A DNA stretch of 64,000 nt from Linyphia triangularis (taxonomy: Eukaryota; Arthropoda; Arachnida; Araneae; Linyphiidae), in contig OZ021722.1 in the NCBI GenBank assembly GCA_963978545.1, positions 8,523,401 through 8,587,400 of the forward strand, given 5' to 3'. A program made the translations under genes and the position numbers. The notes under the pieces are model-generated. The model saw only the letters and a list, made by a program, of their open reading frames with translations, was not told the origin of the DNA and made no database searches. Below, piece by piece: positions 12,624 to 23,529 of the stretch (positions are counted from its first letter, which is position 1; the number at the start of each line of letters is the position of its first letter).

Positions 12624-13308
12624 GGTAAAAGAGAGGAGGTATAAGCGATAAGGTTTCGACCTCTTAATCTTATCGTAGTTAAAATTATGATAATCACTTC
12701 ATAGTGGCATAAATTGACAACCGGAACCGTGCAAACTAATTTTAACATGTTTAATCAGTTGCTTTTTTTTTCCTGCGAAATCTTTTATCCTATGACAATG
12801 GTAACACTTGAAGGACGGAAACTTGGTATAACAGAAACATGTCATGCAGCAAAAACTTTTAAGCACTCAACTATGATCTATATAAAGCTCGAACATATTA
12901 TCTGATGCTCGAGTAGCACTTTAATTTAGCATTTTTATTTCAATACCTTTCACGACATTAATTATTCAATGTTTGAAATTGTATAAAGTATTTTGAAACA
13001 TTGTACATAAGATGACGTACCCAGGGAACAAAGCGAGAAAGCAATTCAGGATATACAGAATAAAACGATGCAGCAATTGAATCAAACCCTGACAACGCAG
13101 GGATGCACAACTACTAATAAATCAAGATTTATTTATTTTTTAATTTATTTTAATGACCCTTCTTATGTACTTTTCAACAGATACAAATCTCTCAAGAAAA
13201 TGAAAAAGAAATCTGCCGAGTTATGCAATTTTCCGTTCATTATTAATTCGTTGTAATATCTCAAACAGTCCTTTTTAGAATTGTTCTTCCGAAAAAATAA
13301 TACACATA

Positions 13309-13481
13309 CAATCAAACCTCATCAACGTAAAGTCAATGAGACCACCAAAATTGTCCGCGTTAACCGAATTTCGCGTTAAACGAATAAATTAACGTTAAGT
13401 TTTAAGTACGGAGAACCGCTTTTATTTCGCGTTAAACTGGATTTCATGTTAACCGACTTCGAGTTAAAAGGGGTTTGACTG
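13309..13481. mobile_element. pogo/Tigger-like MITE
   Basis: Ends CAATCAAACCTC and, inverted, CAGTCAAACCCC, flanked by TA (13307-13308, 13482-13483). The interior repeats GCGTTAACCGAA/GCGTTAAACGAA. CAGTCAAACC is a common pogo-group terminus. Confidence 0.7.
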
Positions 13482-13549
13482 TATAAGCTAAATTCTATCA
13501 AAAATATAATTTTCAATTTTATTCGAAGACGTTTTGATAACTTACATTG

Positions 13550-13795
13550 GAAGGGCCACGGCAAAGAACGATCAGAGTTCAATTTTTTTCGAAATCGAGG
13601 TTTTCCAGCCAACTGCAAGGTTATAGCAGACAGTTTAACCACGAAGAGTCCTCTGGTAAACAAATATTATGGTACGTGAGATTTTAAGCAACCGTTTATC
13701 CTCAACCCTGATACAAGCATGACTTGAAACTTTAAATCAGTTTTTCTGGAGAATTGAGTAAAACGGACTCCGATCGTTCTTTGCCGTAGCCCTTC
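13550..13795. mobile_element. 246-bp MITE with 30-bp inverted ends
   Basis: Left GAAGGGCCACGGCAAAGAAC and right, inverted, GAAGGGCTACGGCAAAGAAC, with the match continuing through GATC.GAGT. No clear target duplication. Confidence 0.7.
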
Positions 13796-13972
13796 ATTTT
13801 GAGATAAGATTTTTTTTTAAATTCCAACGTTTTGCCGTTTGCAAATCAAAACTGTTATTAACTAGCATTTCAATAGTTAGCCAACATTTGCAATGTACAA
13901 TAGCTTTGCAATTTCTCAGACGCATAAAAAAAAAAAGAGCATACACATTTCTTAGTTTTTTGCATGTTTTTG

Positions 13973-14120
13973 GTTGGTTGGTTGGTTGTTTTCAGATTAT
14001 CTGGCGCCGTCAGCAACACGAGGGCTATAATGTGCCGAAACATTCGTCATTAGACAAGCCAACGTACATTCACAAACACCCATGCCTAACACGGGACTCG
14101 AACCCGCAACCTCGCGATCT
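13973..14120 (-). mobile_element. SINE-A, 5'-truncated
   Basis: The tail and body are complete but the tRNA head stops after the B-box. Flanks GCATGTTTTTG / GTATGTTTTTG look like an imperfect target duplication. Confidence 0.85.
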
Positions 14121-14798
14121 GTATGTTTTTGAATGAAAAAAATAATGCAAGTAGTTTTCAATATAAATCCTTTATATGCGTTGCCATTTCTTATATTCAT
14201 TAACAAAGCACCGTTTCTGTTGCCAGAGTGTGTTCGTTTTTAATATTAAAAATTAGATGCAAATGTCATCTATATCTGCAAAATATGCGGTAAACTAATT
14301 TCAAAATTTATTCATTAAAAATTTATGTGAATTTATGCACTCACATCCATATATAGTTTATTTATTTTGATAAAAATAATTTTATTATTTATTTAATAAA
14401 ACAATTTTGGCAACGGGAAAGAGTTTCTTTAAAGAATGCTATTTCAGTGCGATTAGATGACGGCAAGTTGATTTATTAGTATTCCAGGAAAGCAACCTTT
14501 TAGTGGCAGCCCAAAATTCGATAGAATGCTTTGTCATCGACATTGAATCTATCTGCCAAGTTTCAGCCTGATTAGATAAAAGGGGGGTTAATTAGGCCTC
14601 CGCAAATTGGCTCCCCATCGAAAAACTTACCCATAAACATACACACAAAATCGAAGTTAATATATAGGATTTAATAATGAATGAACATTAGAGAAGTTAT
14701 ATCCGATAATTATTTTGCGTGGAGATTTTCTTGATAAAGCAATAAATACCATCTACATGGAACTGAAATCGGTACAGCAGCAGACATACGAACCATAC

Positions 14799-14874
14799 CT
14801 GTACCCGAGTCTCCGCACTTTTCGAAATCGAAACCTCATAGTCGAACGTGTAATTCCCGCGTTCCTGCCACCAC
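14799..14874 (-). CDS. Possible exon, unidentified
   Basis: On the minus strand GGTGGCAG|GAACGC and GTACAG|GTATGG bound 76 nt of higher-GC, CpG-bearing sequence reading ERGNYTFDYEVSISKSAETR and VQ. Composition and codons look coding against the AT-rich surroundings. A promoter-like region lies about 250 bp upstream on the same strand. No family recognised; neighbouring exons not found. Confidence 0.3.
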
Positions 14875-15109
14875 AAACACCGTCGCTCATTTGAAGTGAA
14901 AAGAAAACGAAACACTTACTTCTTAAATAAGAGTCCACAATCACTGCGAAAAAGAATGTCGGAGAAATAATTCAGCACTCATTCCCTAATGTTTCAAGGC
15001 ACATTTCATTCTAGAACAAAGGCCCTTAATTCAATAGAGATGCACATCCAGCGCACATTCACCCCATTGAAGAGATTTCCCTTTCTCGGATCATTCGCGG
15101 GGAAATCCT

Positions 15110-15225
15110 CCGAAGAGGGAGGAGCTTGATGTTGACTCCGCCTTAAAAAGGCGGAGTTTGTGACGCATTGACTAATCAGAGCACGACTAAGTGAAGGAGG
15201 CGGACTGTTTGACACTTGATGGGAA
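15110..15225 (-). promoter_or_regulatory. Promoter-like GC-richer region with a palindrome and a motif repeated at 19.55 kb
   Basis: It contains a perfect CTCCGCC-TTAAAAA-GGCGGAG palindrome (15136-15156, reading TTTTTAA as a TATA-like core on the minus strand) and, upstream on that strand, a ~50-bp block (15172-15222: AAGTGTCAAACAGTCCGCC, TCCTTCACTTAGTCGT, CTGATTAGTC). The block recurs at 19549-19600. Confidence 0.35.
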
Positions 15226-15482
15226 CTGGAAAAATCGATTATATTTTTTGAAAAATCGAGGAATTGATTTTAGTGAAGAAAATGAGTATTTCTTGTTTTG
15301 GAAATGAATTATTTCTCAAAACAGGAAAAAGGATATAATGCTTGCGTGTATTTTGTTTAGTTTAAAGAGATAAATAGCGAAATATGTACGATATCTGATA
15401 ACATTTATTATGTTTAAACGAAATTTCACAATTAGTCTTAATATCAGGAAACTTGGTTATTCCAAAATTCGTACAACTCTCT

Positions 15483-15560
15483 AACAGGGGTGTAGTGGTA
15501 CGTCGTACCGGCACTTTTTTTGAGAGCCGGTACGGCTTATCTGCTCTTAAAAAAGTATTG
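15483..15560. repeat. Fragment of a dispersed repeat with CAGGGGTGTAGTGG end
   Basis: CAGGGGTGTAGTGGTACG and the GTACCGGCACTTTTTTTGAG stretch recur at 45605-45655 (TCAGTACGGCGTACCAGTAC, TTTTTTAAGAGCTGGTAC). The end resembles a hAT terminus; a similar CACTACACCCCTG end is at 41826. Confidence 0.5.
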
Positions 15561-16085
15561 TTTGAAAGCCTTTTTGGAACCATTTTTAAAATATAATGTC
15601 ACTTTGAGTCGCTTGAAAATTGATAATTTTGTTACTATTGTCAAAGAGAACTTTGTTTCTAGGCTTTCTTATTTGAGCCAAAGCATCTGACCAGATGAAA
15701 TACGCTCAGGTTTTGGTTTGTATGAGATCAGTTCACAGTGCAGACGATTCTGCTCACCATTTTCAAAAGCTTTGTCTACACATCGATATTTGCCGTCGGG
15801 CGAAGAGTTTCCGAAGATTTAATGCCATTGATGAACGTTTCTAAGTTAATACCGGTAAGCTTTTCAGAATGAGAGCATGGCCACATGAACGTTATTGTAT
15901 CACAATCGCGACTAATAATTCCACACGTTGAAAACATTATGTTTATTAAAATCAGTAGTCCACCGATACAAAAGTGGAAACCAAACGAATAAGTCATCAG
16001 CTGTTAAAGACACCAGAGATCAACTATGGATACACAGACGCGAATGGCAAAACAGGAATTGTCCAAAAAAGTGCGTGTGCTGATT

Positions 16086-16264
16086 AGTTGGTTGTTTTCA
16101 GATTATTTGGCGCCGTCAGTAACACGAGGGCTAAAAGGGGCCGAAACATTCGTCATTAGACAAGCCAACATACATTTACAAACACCCATACCAAACACGG
16201 GACTCGAACCCGCAACCTCGCTGTCTAGAAGCTAGCACGCTAACCACTATACCATTTGATCGGC
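16086..16264 (-). mobile_element. SINE-A, full length
   Basis: Tail, body, B-box and A-box are present, ending ATTTGATCGGC. The target duplication is short or decayed (GTGTG). The body has AAAGGGGCCG in place of ATAATGCGCCG. Confidence 0.85.
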
Positions 16265-16781
16265 GTGTGTGTTTTTTTTTATAAATCTTCTTAGAAATGG
16301 TTTCAATGGGTTGATTTGTGTATAATTTTTAATTAATAAATAATTGATAATAGCTCATATATCTTCATACATGTACTGTGATATAAATTAGTGAGGAAAT
16401 AAATACGTAAGTTTAGAGTATTTAGCTTTTTTTTTTTTTTACCCCATATGGTAAGTTATGAAAAATATTGTGAATTGGCATTTTATAATTAAAAAATCCC
16501 AGGTTACGTTTGGGTTTATTACAGCCACGATCGACAAGCGTGCTTACTGGGAAAAATTTGTTTCGCACTACAACCCTGTTCTCTAATCATATATCTAAAG
16601 TTAAATCACTGTAGGTGCCGAAACGTTTTATTGCAAACCTTTCTTTACCGCCGTCACAGAAAAATCCCCATATTTCACGTTATTATTGAAATATTGGGTA
16701 TGAATTATGACTTAAATCGGATTATAAAGTATGACATTTAAAAGAAGAGTTGAGGTAGAAATAAACTCTTCGGTGAACTTA

Positions 16782-17341
16782 CAAGGTGAGACCGAAAAGT
16801 AAGGTGGCTGATGTCATAATAATCACTGTATTATATATTTGCAGGTAAATACATCATTGTCCTTCAAAGTAGTCCCCGCCGTCTACAATACACTTCTGAC
16901 AACGTTCACACAAGTTATTGAAACTTCTAAAAAAGTCCTCATTTGAGACTGTCTTAAGTTCCTTGGTAACAGCAGCTTGAATGTCTGAGATGCTTGAAAA
17001 TCGGTTTCCCTTCAGTGCCAATTTCAGTCAGGGAAAGAGGAAAAAATCCTTATTCCCTTGATCTAGCGCCAGCAGATTTTTTCCTCTTTCCACGATTGAA
17101 ATTGGCACTGAAGGGAAACCGATTTTCAAGCATCTCAGACATTCAAGCTGCTGTTACCAAGGAACTTAAGACAGTCTCAAATGAGGACTTTTTTAGAAGT
17201 TTCAATAACTTGTGTGAACGTTGTCAGAAGTGTATTGTAGACGGCGGGGACTACTTTGAAGGACAATGATGTATTTACCTGCAAATATATATTACAGTGA
17301 TTATTATGACATCAGTCACCTTACTTTTCGGTCTCACCTTG
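16782..17341. mobile_element. Foldback element made of two inverted copies of a mariner 3' end
   Basis: Arms 16782-17049 and 17077-17341 are near-perfect reverse complements around a spacer of about 27 bp. Ends are CAAGGTGAGACCGAAAAGT and its complement, bounded by TA (16780-16781, 17342-17343). The right arm read forward encodes a mariner transposase C-terminus, so the left arm carries the same sequence backwards. RNA across it would form a hairpin of over 250 bp. Confidence 0.85.
17045..17269 (+). pseudogene. Mariner transposase C-terminal fragment
   Basis: The frame reads NPYSLDLAPADFFLFPRLK, then LALKGNRFSSISDIQAAVT, and ends CIVDGGDYFEGQ before the stop at 17269. YSPDLAPSDFHLFP is the mariner/SETMAR hallmark around the last catalytic Asp; here the block is kept (LAPAD). 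The N-terminal two thirds are missing and were never in this element. Confidence 0.85.
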
Positions 17342-17640
17342 TATATTCAAAAGAAAGCATATATCTATTATATATTTTTATAGAAGTGTAGACATATTTT
17401 TTATATTATATTTCTGAAAATGGAAGTTCCGTGAGAGTTTGCATTTTAAGACGTTTTGAAGAACATCTGGGCTTAGTCTCCAGCAGTGATACGAGGTTCA
17501 AGTCCTTTATAATCAAAAAGTTAAAATCTTACTCGCTTGGTGTTTAATTAACTGCTTGTAGTCTTAATCAATGATTGAATTTTTTTTTTTAACGTATAAA
17601 AGAAACATCAAGTAAGGACACTACATTTTACTATATTAAA

Positions 17641-18832
17641 CTAGCTGAATACCAGTTCTGCACTACAAAATTTTACCATGCGCAATTTAGCAATCAAAAG
17701 ACATTCATGTATTCTATACTTCAGACGTTTGCTCCCATTTTGATCCCGACGAATTGATTTATCAAAATATAAACTTTCCTTCGTTGAAATTTGTTTCCCA
17801 AATTTATAACTGAGAATATATTGGAAATGAGACATTTGAATGTCCCTCGTTTAGAACGTTTAACCCTTTGAACCCTTTTTAATTAGTGCAATAGTTTAGT
17901 GTGTTAATATTTGCACTTAGTGCTAAATTTAAAAGTTATAACAATATTGGAAGTGAGACATTGAGATATTCCTCGTATAGTTTCAATGTTATATCAACTT
18001 TTCATACCTTGAAAATTCAGTAATTGATACTGGAATAACTAATTTTGTCTATATTAGCCCTTCTTAACATTTGCACCAAATATTGTAATTGTGACAACAT
18101 TAGAAGTGAGTCATTCGGATATCCCTCGTTTGGAATGTTTATCCCCTTTTCGACCCTTTAAAGTTAATTAATCGAGATCAGAATAGCTTACTTTTTCCAT
18201 GTTTGTCTTTATTGACATTTGTACTAATTTTCAGAGTTGTGACCATGTGGGAAGTGGAACATTCGGATATCCCTTGTTTGGAACGTTTAACCCTATTTCC
18301 ACCCCTTAAAGTTGGTTAATCGAGATCAGAATATCTTATTTCTTCTATGTTTGTCTGTGCTGACATTTGTACCAATTTTCAGAGTTGTAACCACGTGGGT
18401 TGGTTGTATTCAGATTATCTGGCGCCGTCAGCAACACGAGGGCTATAATGCGCCGAAACATTCGTCATTAGACAAGCCAACATACATTTACAAACACCCA
18501 TGCCTAACATGGGACTCGAACCCGCAACCTCACGGTCTAGAAGCTAGCACGCTAACCACTATACCGTTTGGTCGGCACCAACTTTCAGAGTTGTGACCAA
18601 ATGGGATGTGGAACATTCGAATATCCCTCTTTTGGAACATTCGAATATCCCTCATTTGGAACGTTTAACCCCTTTTCCTCCCCTTAAAGTGGGTTATACG
18701 AGGTCGGGATAGCTAAATTTTTATATTTTTACCATTATTGATATTTGTACCAATTTTTAGAGTTGTGACCATGTGGGAAGTGGAAGAATTAGTGATGAGT
18801 GAGTGAGGGCTTTACCTTATATACAGAAAGAT
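17641..18832. repeat. Dispersed element containing a ~135-bp tandem repeat
   Basis: It opens with CTAGCTGAATACCAGTTCTG and CACTACAAAATTTTACCATG and ends in GAGTGAGTGAGGGCTTTACC. Between them a unit with AGAGTTGTGACCATGTGGGA, CATTCGGATATCCCTCGTTT and TTAATCGAGATCAGAATA recurs about six times at roughly 135 bp, interrupted by a SINE-A. The element at 52.2-53.2 kb shares the GAAATTTTACCATG opening and also contains tandem units. Confidence 0.65.
18400..18576 (-). mobile_element. SINE-A, full length, inside a tandem-repeat element
   Basis: The full SINE is bounded by near-identical copies of CCAAYTTTCAGAGTTG plus following bases (about 18372-18399 and 18578-18604). It interrupts the 135-bp repeat array of 17641-18832. 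Confidence 0.85.
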
Positions 18833-18865
18833 AACATTTAATAGCGTCTGGGAAACCTAAGATTA

Positions 18866-19000
18866 GTTGGTTTGTAAACTATATCTTTTTTAGTGCACAA
18901 TAATGTCTAATCAGGCTAAGATCAAGGATTTCGAACCACAATTAGCAACCATTCCAAGACAAGGATTCGCACCCGGAACCTTTGGCCTGAGGCATATAAA
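18866..19000 (-). mobile_element. SINE-B, degraded copy
   Basis: It shares GTGCACAATAATGTCTAATC, the fragment TTCGAACCACAA and the B-box region GGATTCGCACCCGG (as read on +) with the other copies. Confidence 0.6.
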
Positions 19001-19548
19001 GAGAGGAGATCTATAATTAGGACATTATTAAAAGAATTACCAAGGAAAATTCTAAAATAATGTATAAATTACAATCATAGCGAAACAAAGTTTATAATTT
19101 TCCTATGAATTTGGGCTCTTTGACATATGCAGTGAGTTTGTGGATAGCATATTTGTAAAATACTGTCAAACTTTGCCAATAGAGATAAAACATATGCTAC
19201 GTTATAATATGAACCCCGACATGATCAAAGCCTGCCAGCCACAATGTTCAAAAGCAGGTCGCTAATCAAAGAATTTCTCAATTTATTAATCTACCTCCTT
19301 TGAAAGGGTCCCATCGTAGGCACGGTAATTTCCATTCTTTAATTTCTTTCAAGTCAATCCTAAATAACCGCATGGAAATAGGCTCTCATCTCCGTTGTTC
19401 TCATAACTCTGCAGCCGCATCTGCTAATAACCGCATTAACTCTTCAGCAGTCTCCATTGGTCGTCGCTCTTTTGAGCAATTATTGGAACTCTATGTCATT
19501 ATACTTGCTTTTTTGATTTACATGTTATTATCATATTTTCTCCTAGTG

Positions 19549-19600
19549 TAATCAGACTACGACTAAGTGAAGGAGGCGGGCTGTATGACACTTGATGATA
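19549..19600 (-). promoter_or_regulatory. Second copy of the ~50-bp block of 15172-15222
   Basis: Plus-strand TAATCAGACTACGACTAAGT and GAAGGAGGCGGGCTGTATGA match the first copy with few changes. Its neighbourhood (19310-19480) is also less AT-rich than average. Function unknown. Confidence 0.35.
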
Positions 19601-19801
19601 ACAATAAAAATCAATCCTATTATTGAAAAAGCAAGGAAATCTTTTTAAAAAAGCGTACACCGTATTACGTTCAATAGCGCTTTTGAGTTTCATTTTTGAC
19701 CATGATGCCTTTATCATTATCTTTGAGGGGTAAATATGCTCAGCAGATCAACAGGACAAATAATCATAAAAAAGAATAACCATTACACGAGCATTTAAAA
19801 G

Positions 19802-19984
19802 GTTGGTTCGTTGTTTTCAGATTATCTGGGGCCTTCAGCAACACGAGGGCTATAATGCGCCGAAACATTCGTCATTAGACAAGCCAACATACATTTACAA
19901 ACATTTATGCCTAACACGGGACTCGGAACCCGCAACCTCGCGATCTAGAAGCTAGCAAGCTAACCACTATACCGTTTGATCGGC
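19802..19984 (-). mobile_element. SINE-A, full length
   Basis: It is flanked by a perfect 14-bp duplication CGAGCATTTAAAAG (19788-19801, 19985-19998), so it is probably young. Confidence 0.9.
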
Positions 19985-20139
19985 CGAGCATTTAAAAGAA
20001 CTAAATAACTTTAATAATACTATTTTAAAACATACATCTTCCTGAATAGCACTACGGAAAACTGAGCGTCCGTTACAAACAGAATCCGAGTATACATAAG
20101 AATACAATTCAATTAATTTACATTACCCTCTGTTTTCAG

Positions 20140-20173
20140 GTAGCGTTCCAGATCTTGGATTTGAGATTCTTAG
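20140..20173 (+). other. Possible 34-nt microexon
   Basis: A strong acceptor CCCTCTGTTTTCAG and a strong donor TTAG|GTAAGC enclose 34 nt; one frame reads SVPDLGFEIL. No other exons are placed nearby. Confidence 0.2.
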
Positions 20174-20517
20174 GTAAGCAATTTTTCACAATGCATTTTG
20201 AAGATAGCATATTGAATAATATATCACCAATTGAAACATCAACAGCAATTCCAAAAATTAAGACTTCATGTACTTCAAAAAAGTACTAAGAAAGACTATG
20301 TCAAAATATTGGCTTGGGAAATACAACAGCGTGATATTAAAAATACTATGTCTGGTAACACAGCATGCAGGAAACAAAACTATATACAAACAATTGCATT
20401 AAATGAAAAGCTCACTATGAGTAAGAAAAAGTCCTCCACAGAGCCAATCGCTTATAACAGTCCTCTATAGAGCCAGATTAGATATTTGATACTATGTCGC
20501 CACATCTTTATTAGACC

Positions 20518-20687
20518 TGAACGGTATAGTGGTTAGCGTGCTAGCTTCTAGACCGCGAGGTTGCGGGTTCGAGTCCCGTGTTGGCATGGGTGTTTGTAAA
20601 TGTATGTTGGCTTGTCTAATGACGAATGTTTCGGCGCATTATAGCCCTCGTGTTGCTGACGGCGCCAGATAATCTGAAAATAACCAA
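20518..20687 (+). mobile_element. SINE-A, plus orientation
   Basis: A-box TAGTGGTTAGCG, B-box GGTTCGAGTCCCG, body and AACCAA tail are in order. A perfect 12-bp duplication CTTTATTAGACC (20506-20517, 20688-20699) bounds it. The first few bases of the head are missing. Confidence 0.9.
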
Positions 20688-20738
20688 CTTTATTAGACCA
20701 TCTGCCTACCAACCAGTTGGTTTTTAGTCGACCGAAGT

Positions 20739-20914
20739 TGGTTGTTTTCAGATTATCTGGCACCGTCTGCAACACGAGGGCTATAATGCGCCGAAACATT
20801 CGTCAATTGACAAGCCAACATACATTTACAAACACCCATGCCTTACAGGGGACTCGAACACACAACCTCGCGGTCTAGAAGCCATCAAGCTAACCACCAT
20901 ACCATTTGGTCAGC
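20739..20914 (-). mobile_element. SINE-A, full length
   Basis: It is bounded by a perfect TAGTCGACCGAAGT duplication (20725-20738, 20915-20928) and lies only about 50 bp from the oppositely oriented copy at 20518-20687. Confidence 0.9.
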
Positions 20915-21218
20915 TAGTCGACCGAAGTAAGAAGCAGAGAAGAAGCCAGAAAGTCACTGTATGTCAAATAAAATTAAAACATCATGAAAGAAACGAGTCA
21001 TTTCTGTGGGACAGAATATCTCTCCGTCCAAAGGGCCGAAACCTGATTTCCGCTTTCCGCGCAAGCTAACAAAGGCTTGAGGCCCCAACATTTTTGGGGA
21101 CCCCAAAACTTTCAAAGTTGTTTTAGTTAAATTAAACCAAGGTGCTTTAAAAAAAAAAAAAAATTTACAATTACGTCTCGGAAGTCAAATAAACTTAAAA
21201 CAGTAGCCGGCAACTAAA

Positions 21219-21254
<36 letters not shown>

Positions 21255-21540
21255 ACGTGAAAATGGTGTTAGCAATAAAATTGCAGACTAAAGACGAAAA
21301 TCCTTCCAGCAAACACTGTCAATAAATATCAGGGCGTCCCCTTCAAATTGTTTTAAAGGGTCCCGAAAACTTGTCGTGCTTTGGGCCCCGATTTATGCAG
21401 ATCAAGTCTTGCAAAGGTCAACACTTTCTTATAACCGCACAACTCCGCGCACCCTCTGTCCAGTCCAAACAAATCACAAACAAAAGCCAAGAATTGTTTT
21501 AGTGTGTACTACCACCTCCAAATTCCTTTTGTTCTGTCTC

Positions 21541-21668
21541 TTTTTTTTTTTCTTTTCCCCCTTCTTTTTTTTTTTTTTTTTTCCCCTCTCTTTTTCTCTC
21601 TTTTTTTCTCTTTTTTTTTCTTCTTTTTTTTTTTCTTCTTTTTTTTTCTTCCTTTTTCTTTTTTTTAC
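21541..21668. repeat. Polypyrimidine low-complexity tract
   Basis: About 128 bp of T runs with interspersed C; open frames on both strands are low-complexity artefacts. A 39-bp A run lies at about 21214-21253. Confidence 0.95.
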
Positions 21669-21739
21669 ACACACTGGACAACAAACAACAATAACCGTTA
21701 TACCTACATTTCCCTAAAAACATATCGTAAACCCATTCT

Positions 21740-23217
21740 ACTATAATAGTCCGTAGGACGAACACCAATATCGTTCAGTTCCGTTTGCCATGTTTTGTCA
21801 CTACATAATTTTTTTATTAAACTATTGTACTTATCTAATTCCATCTGAAATATCAATGTTCCCGCACTTAAATGTGCACATTATTTAGAGAAAAACAATT
21901 TTATAGAGGACTATATTTTGGTTTCTGTTTACAGCCATTAGTAAAACTGCTACTAGATAGCGCAGTCAAATTTCAGTTAAAAATTTAACAAACTGTTTTT
22001 TTTTATAATAATTTCCTACTTTTTATTTCATTTTATACTATTCGAAATATTAATTTGGGTCTTCATACACTTAATATTTGTGTTTTATTTTTATTTAGTT
22101 CGCATAGGACTGAATTTTGTATTCTTCCGCCGTTTGTTTACCTTTCAATTCAATGTTTATGGTTGTCATCATTTAGTTATGGTCAGTTATTAGTGTTTAG
22201 TTAGTCATCATTTTATTGTATTATAAGAACAAGTATAAATTATAAACATCAGTGTATTTTAAAAATAAAGAAAAACCTTACTGTTTTATTAGTTACAAAA
22301 ATAATAATTTGGGCAATAAAATAATAATGGTATAGAATGATAAGAGGGTAAAATCCTAGTATACGTTACACGCTTGGCGCGATTTTGAAAAATATCGCTA
22401 CGCCGAAATGACTTGATGCTTTTATCTCCAAACTGTTGCCAACACCGAAGTAACGTTTCTACGATTGTCGCCAAGAATTTGCTTAGGCAAAAACATAGAA
22501 AATCGTAACCTGAAGATGGCAAATACATAAAACATACCATGAAAAAAAGCATATGCATCATCACCAATGTCGCCAAATTCATCGTGTAACGTATACTAGG
22601 ATTAAGCCTGACAAGAGTATTAGTACCCCAATTTTGTCACAATTTTCAGTAATTATACCTAGATCGTTTTTCATACATGTATTATGAAATAATTATTTTC
22701 TCATTTTTATAATTTTCTATTTTTGATAAGCAAATGATTTCCATAAATAAAGCTTGAAATGCAGTTTTCAGATAGCGATTTGAATTCGTCTATCGTCTCT
22801 ATGGCAGAATGTAAACAATAACAAATGGCGGAAGGTTACAACGCATGTTTAAATATAGGGAAAATATAATCAAAAAATGAATATAAAACGATGTTTAAGA
22901 TCGTATTAATACTTTTCATGATAATGGGTGATATAAAAAAATAACTTAAAGTGTTAAAAATGCTATTTTTTAAATCTTGATATAATATTGACTGCGACAT
23001 CTCATGGCGATTCTAATAATGTCTGCAAACAAGTCGGGAAAAATAGTTCTCAATAAAGTTGTTATTTTATAAGTTATGTGCATATTTAAATGTGGGAACA
23101 TCGTCATTTTCGTTAAAATGTAGTCATTAAAATGCTTAAGTAACAAATGTTTGTAGTTTTGTTTGATGGCAAACGAAATCTTTTTGTAAGCGTTTTTTTC
23201 TCTCTTGTCCCATAGTC
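21740..23217 (-). repeat. Left member of a 1.48-kb inverted pair
   Basis: This sequence is the reverse complement, at very high identity by eye, of 28912-30401. Outer end AATAGTCCGTAGGACGAACA, inner end CTCTCTTGTCCCATAGTC. ACTATA lies next to both ends. It carries a nested 250-bp MITE (22353-22602). No convincing coding frame. Confidence 0.75.
22353..22602. mobile_element. 250-bp MITE nested in the left inverted copy
   Basis: Terminal inverted repeats ATCCTAGTATACGTTACACG begin and end it. The 97-codon open frame across it is an accidental frame. Confidence 0.7.
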
Positions 23218-23529
23218 AACTATACCGTTGAAAATAAAGCATAATGATTTTAACCAAACTAAATAATAACATAACTAACTAATAATAACATAATGATTTT
23301 AACTATGACTAAAAATAAAGCATAATGATTTTTTGATAGTACGAGATTTTGCAAATCCATTTTTTATTTTAAAGATGTTGGACCTAATAGTTGCTTTAGT
23401 GCAATACACTGCAAAAAAAATCCCGTCAAATTTACGGTTTTAAACTGGCAGCTGGGTCGCCAGTTTAAAACCGTAAAAAATACGGAAACATTCCGTATTA
23501 AGTACGGTTTTTGACTGATTGCAACAGTA

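Larger units (their letters stand above)
11604..12690 (+). mobile_element. SINE-C-like tRNA-derived sequence split by a hAT element
   Basis: It has an A-box-like TGACCCGGCGGTTAAAGGCG and a B-box-like GGTTCGGTCCTGATT spaced as in a tRNA promoter, a different head from SINE-A and SINE-B. It is interrupted by the hAT element at 11770-12623. The 3' boundary is approximate. Confidence 0.5.

Noticed and set aside
19405..19465. Minus-strand peptide METAEELMRLLADAAAEL
   Set aside because: It looks coding-like but is only about 29 codons between stops, with no splice or start context; possibly a retroelement gag scrap.
20518..20590. tRNA gene candidates at the SINE heads (A-box and B-box present)
   Set aside because: The acceptor stem does not pair and the same sequence is followed by the SINE body in 15 copies, so these are SINE promoters, not tRNA genes.
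21474..21768. Overlapping Lys- or Phe-rich frames on both strands
   Set aside because: They translate the polypyrimidine tract.
22289..22582. 97-codon frame conserved in both inverted arms (also 29547-29840)
   Set aside because: Conservation is explained by arm identity; the frame runs through a MITE including its terminal repeats.
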